41,104 nucleotides of DNA from Solobacterium sp. GTDB taxonomy: Bacteria > Bacillota_I > Bacilli_A > Erysipelotrichales > Erysipelotrichaceae. A model generated the notes under the pieces. The model was not told the origin of the DNA. It saw only the letters and a list, made by a program, of their open reading frames with translations, and did not search any database. The position numbers were made by a program, and so were the translations under genes. The stretch covers positions 1-41,104 of the forward strand of contig JAFUGM010000063.1 in assembly GCA_017469355.1 (NCBI GenBank), in the 5' to 3' direction. Each line of letters opens with the position of its first letter. The stretch's first letter is position 1. Shown in pieces: positions 12,701 to 18,700 of the stretch.

Positions 12701-15700
12701 GACTGCGCCACCATTTTGAGCACTGTTTCCTTCGAGAGCACCAGTTAGGTTGACATTGCTTCTGACTATATATACCGCACCACCATTAGCCGCGTAGTTT
12801 CCGCTAACAGTTCCACTGATTCCAATTTCTCCAGCGTAGGCATAAACTGCTCCACCACTGGCATTTGCGTGGTTATCACTGACGATTCCATCAATTTCAA
12901 GTAATCCGGAATTAACATAGATTGCTCCACCATTATTGGTTGTACTATTACCTGTGATATTTCCATGCAGTTTGACTGCGCCCGCATTCACATAAACTGC
13001 ACCACCACTTGTAGCCGCATTATCTTTAAGAGCGCCATTCACAGTCACTTCACCGCTCCTAACATAAATTGCACCACCACTATTTCCAATCGCATTGCGT
13101 AAAGTGGCATTTTCTGCAATCGTGAGATATGCCTTTACTTCAACATTAATTGTCTCTTCAGGATTCTCACCCACTTCTTTAACAGTAGTCGACTCATTAA
13201 GCACGGTCGCATCGGATGCACGTACATTCTTGCCATCCAGAATAATGTTCTCGAATGTAAGGGTTCCCCTGTTAGTAAATAAGTGACCACTGGTGTAACT
13301 CATACTGCGGCTAATTACCGCGGTGCCTGTCCCTTCATATTCTGTTTGTGCTGTGGTAATAGTAATGTTACAGCCCATAGGTATAGTCACAGCATCAGAA
13401 GCAGATCGAATAGAATAATCTTCGATCAACATCTCAATCGTAGCTATCTTTCCGTTCGCGTTTGCATACTGAACAGCCTCTTTCAAAGAGTAGAACTTCA
13501 CCTCACCGATCTTACAAACGTACTTAGGGAGATAGAACAGGATAAGTTGAGCATCTGTTGGAGCATCTTTGAATTCATCTCCAGTTTTATATTGCCACTT
13601 ATCATCATCGCGGTCGTACCGAATCTCTGTAACACCCGTCGCTCCTTCAATTGCGACGCCGGCCTTAGTATATAGAGACGCATGATCATACACATAGTAC
13701 ATATTGGTAGGCAGCGCATATCCGATTTTGCTGTGCATTTCATCCGCAAAGTCAGCATTAATAACTCTGCTGTCACCATCAGGAATACCCATAGATCCTT
13801 CCCGGCCTGCTAACGGTGTAGCTCCTGCTTCCTCCTGACTTACTGCAGCTCTTGCGGCTACAGGCAGACTGATTCGATTATGTGTAAATGCGATTTCATG
13901 ATAGGTCTCTACACTATCGATTGTGCAGAGCGTAGAATCATCCGGATTCGTATATGAAGTACCATCCAACCGTACGGTTGTAACATAGTCATTGTTTGTA
14001 GTATCCTGCTTGACGCTCAGTTTAGCGCCACCTGGAACTTTCAGCGTAATCATATTTGACTTATCGCTAGCAGGAAGCGTAAATGTCTGGGTGTATACTT
14101 CGCCATCCTTTTCAAACCCATTTTTGTTGTAATCTGAAAGGCCGGTGCCATTGATATCAAGCGTAGCTATATACGTATATTCCGGGTTAGCATCCGCATC
14201 TGCATGATCGATTAACGGCTGTGTTACATCGACATCAAGAATTGCCAGAATACCAAATGTGCCAGGTTCGTAGTCGACAATATAATTCGACTGAATAGAT
14301 TCACCGCTGGCAGTAATCGGATATTCTCCTTCTTCTTCACCTTCATCACGTTTTAAAGTAAATGTCAGTAAAGTAGAATCCTCGAGCGTGTAGGTCCATG
14401 TAACGATAGCTGTGTTCTCACCTTCGTCAAGTTCGATTTCGTAAGTCGCCTCTGCGTTCTCATCCTGACCTTTCCAACCTGTTACAGTCGCAGTAAGAAG
14501 CGGATCTTCCTTAAGACCAATCGCTTTCATAACTCGATCAGGAGTTACTATCAGCTCTGCACGCAGAATCTCCAGGTTACCAGTCTCATCATATATGAGG
14601 ACATAGTTTCCCTGTTCCGTATTGCCAGAAGGGATCAATTTGTAAGTCCCTGCGTTTTCACCCAGTTCACGGTTTACTTCAAATTCCAGCAGCGCTTCTT
14701 CATCATTGCCAATTGTGTATGAATAGGTGCGTGCTCCGGTTTCTTCATTCAGGACAGAATTCAATACGCCGCCATCATCATTCCCCTGAAGTCCGTCAAG
14801 AATAACTTCCCATTCAGGGTCAGCATCTCCATAGGTCTTTACCGTATTCTCTAATTTCACGGTTAAAGCAGCAGGGGTGATTGTAAATTCAGCATTCTTA
14901 TATGTAACAGAATAATTACCCTGTAGCGCATCACCCGATGCCTCTATCTCATATGGGCCAATGTTCTCACCTGATGTACGAGCCAGGTTATAGCTGATGG
15001 TACTGTCCTCATCCGTGAATTTCAAACCAGTGACTTCAGCAGTGAATAAAGGGTCTTCCTCACCATAAACCTTGCTGGTGCTTACTGCTTTCACAATCAC
15101 TGGAGCCGGTGTAATAACAAGCTCAGCGTTTGATCGATCATAGGTAACCGCATAGTTTCCCTGGACAGAATCACCTTCCAGAGTAATAGGATAACTTCCA
15201 ACATCCTCCCCTTCCTCACGGGAAACTGTAAAGGAAAGAACATCGGCGCTTTCATTATTTTTAAGACCATCAATAGTTGCGAGGTCAGGATCTGCATCGC
15301 CGTATGCCTTTGTTGCCCCGGCGGTAATGGTTACTGTCGCACGATTAATCGTAAGTGTTCCAGACACAAACACGACTCTGTAGCCTTCCTGCAAAGTAGC
15401 ACCAGAAGGTGTAATTACATAAACCCCGGCATTTTCATCGGAATCGCGCGTTACTGTAAACACAATTTGACTGATACTGCCGTTTGCGGCTGTCACTTCA
15501 GCAGTATACTTGCCACTGTCATCCGGGCCTGTAACACTGACACTTGCACCATCCTCTTTAACATCCGTCTCAAATGTATAGCCAGTATCCGGATCACCAT
15601 ATGTCTTTTCAAGATCATTTACTTTGATTGTTACCGTAATCGGAGTCTGCTTATTAATAATCGTAAGCGTCCGTGGTTCAGAATCCGTAGATGCCGCAAT

Positions 15701-18700
15701 CGAATAGGTATCCTCCTGGTTATCAGGTACATCCTCCAACGCATAGTAGTAATACACGTTGCCCTGGGCATCTGTCCGCTGCAGAGATGCTACCGTAGTG
15801 CTCCAGCCGTCTCTTGAAATCGTCAAGCCTGAGCGCACCTTCACAGCATCACTCAAAAACGCCACAAGCTCATCTCTCGTGTAGCTGGTTTTGCTGTTTT
15901 CTTTTGTCGTCCGATAAAGATCAACGGTTACATTGGGTTTATCTTCTGTATCAGTCAAGACCACACCGTTTTGATCACGCCATTCTTTTACGATCTTCAA
16001 ACTGATTGCGGCTTGATTATTAACAACATACCAACCCGTACCGCTTATGTTACTGCTGTAGGCAAATTCCGCGATAATATCTTCACCACTCGCATACACG
16101 TGCTCTTCCTTGATGGAATAAGTGACGTTCTTTCCATCTTCTTTCGCAGGGAGTCCAGTAAAGGTTGTCGTGTCATAATACTTTTCTTTGGTCAGTTGAA
16201 GTGTTATAGGCTGTCCATCATATTTTGTGGCCGGCACCTCAGCCGCACCATCTACTGACTTATACAATCCAATCACTACACTGCTGACGTCCTCTGGCCA
16301 CGCCTCATCATTGTTAACGCCCCATACAACCGTCACAGGGATGTCGACAGTCTCGGCACTGTTATTAAGCGTAACTGTGTTAAACGAGGTTGTTAAATCC
16401 GTAACGGAAGCACCACCAGGAACCCCATCTGGAGCCCCGCTACCGGTTTCAGAGAAGTAGAAGTATGTCTTCTGCGGATTGGTCGGAAGACTATAACCCC
16501 AAGGTGCTGTAGTTTCGACCGCATAGTAAAGAGTATCGGAGCTATACTCTCCATCTATATCTCCTTTTCGTATGGTAATGGATCCAGTTTCATCCGTAGT
16601 GTAGGACAGAACAGGAGTTTCATCATTATCTGCCGCATATACTGTGAACACCGCACCAGACAAAGTCTTACCTGTTTCTTCATCAATTTTGACGATCGTC
16701 AGTTTATGATCCACATACTCATTGGTAAACGCAAAATCATAGCTGAACGCAAGCTTATCATCCGGATCGACTAAGAACTCATTGGCGTCTTCTGTTACAG
16801 GTGTTCCTTCCCGCTGGTAAGAAACCACAACAGATGTATTTGCCTCAATCACTCCTTCTAATTCAGCAGGCAGTACATTCTCTTCAATCACACGATATGT
16901 CGCAAAGTCATCAAGTTCTGTTCCTCCCTCACGACCAGTGTTGAAGTTAATAGAACCATAGGAAAACTCTGCGTAGGTATGACTCTCAACATCTACCCAA
17001 CCGGTTGCGGTGCCGAGTGCTTCCTTCTGGAGTACAAAGCGAATCTCGTTCTTCTGCTCATCCGTCAAAGTATAGTTACCTGTAAAACGTTTTGTGATAT
17101 TGATACCCTTTGCCTCAGGATAGCAGCGCACCTTCAGTACATCTCCATTGAAGTAACTGTAGATGCCTCCGTAGGTGTAGCTCGGGTCATCCGTGATCAG
17201 GAAACTGTAGAATGTATTATCCCTCTGGTAATATACAAACTCACCATCAACATTCTGGTATGGTGCCTCTGTCATTTCGAGATAATAAACTGTGTTTTTA
17301 TGAATTGACAGGCCATCGATTTCATCACTCAGTGTGATGGTGACATAGCCATCACTTCCAGTCGTAAAGGTAATCGGCTTACCGGCATTTTCTCCTGCCG
17401 CATAATACAGCGGACGCATGTTGGAATCGAGCATGCGGAACGTAGCACCTTCAAGGCCCTGTTCCATATGTCCCTCAGCGTAAGCAAACAACTCAATACT
17501 GTATACACCGCCTGTACCAGAGATATCCGTACCAGTAGGAGTAATGGTTTTTGTTTCTGTGACAGTGACTTGATCTCCTTCGATGAAGTCACCTCCATCC
17601 ACACTGCCAACTACCGCGGTATTATCAAATGTCACCGTTTCGCCGACCTGTCCCGAAACTCTGGTGGTATAAGTGATAGTTACTTTCTCGCCACCTGGAA
17701 TGACATAAGTGCCGGTCTGACCACTGAAATCGTAGGTTACTTCGCTACTATTGGTTTTGACAGATCCATAGTTGATGGACTGATTATTACTGAACGTATC
17801 CTTCAAGATAAAGCTTTGTCCATCCTCTGTCAGAATGTATTCCTGAGGATTCACAACGATTTCATAGGTCGCAAGATTACCGTTGAAGGCGGTAAGGCTC
17901 TTTTGAACCATATTCTCAGGCCAGGTAATGGTCAATGTGCCATTAACATATGTAATGTCATAGCTTGCGGTGACATCTTCGCCTACAGCATTTGTTATAA
18001 CCGCATTGCTGGGAATGTTATCGACTGTACCCATCAGCTGCTGTCTTCCTGTCACAGTCACAGAGCTGATGCTGTCACCCTCGGCGAGACCTTCACTGGT
18101 ATAGGTATCCTTTGTCAGTTCGGTATAATCGAATGGCTTCTCCCCGCTGTCCGCAGTAATTGTTAGCGTCTTTTTTGCGATTGTTACTTCAACATACTGT
18201 GCATCACCATCTGTTCCCGGCTTATACCATACATAGTAGGTTCCGGCAGCGGATGCAGTAGGAACGGTTCCACTCCATTTCGAAGTCTCCCCCTCCGTGT
18301 CTTCGGGTACAGTTTCGGCGTCATCGCCGAGCGCATAAGATAATGTTCCGCCCTCAACATAACCAGCTGTCACAAGCGTCTGTTCCTGCCCGTTATAGAC
18401 AAGATCACTTATCGCAACCGGCGCAACGACATTAAGTTCCACTTCAGCATCTTCATCCAGATCATCAATCGGCATAATCGCCGCATTACTAAATGCCGGC
18501 TCTACCTCAAGTGTCTGTCCAACTTCCGGTGCTTCTTCATGAATCCGTGTATCACGTACTGTAATATTTGCAGTCTGACCATCCTTCATAAGAACTGCCA
18601 GGCTCTCTTGTGAGAATGCATTCACTGGAGTGATGACACAGACATCCTCTATCACTTCTACAGATAAGACATCCGGGTTAGAGGAAGTTACGCTTTCTAT

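Noticed and set aside
650-18166. Many open frames of 60-280 codons on the plus strand and in other minus frames across the giant adhesin
   Set aside because: They lie antisense to, or out of phase with, one continuous frame of clear domain structure, lack ribosome sites and show no recognisable protein features.
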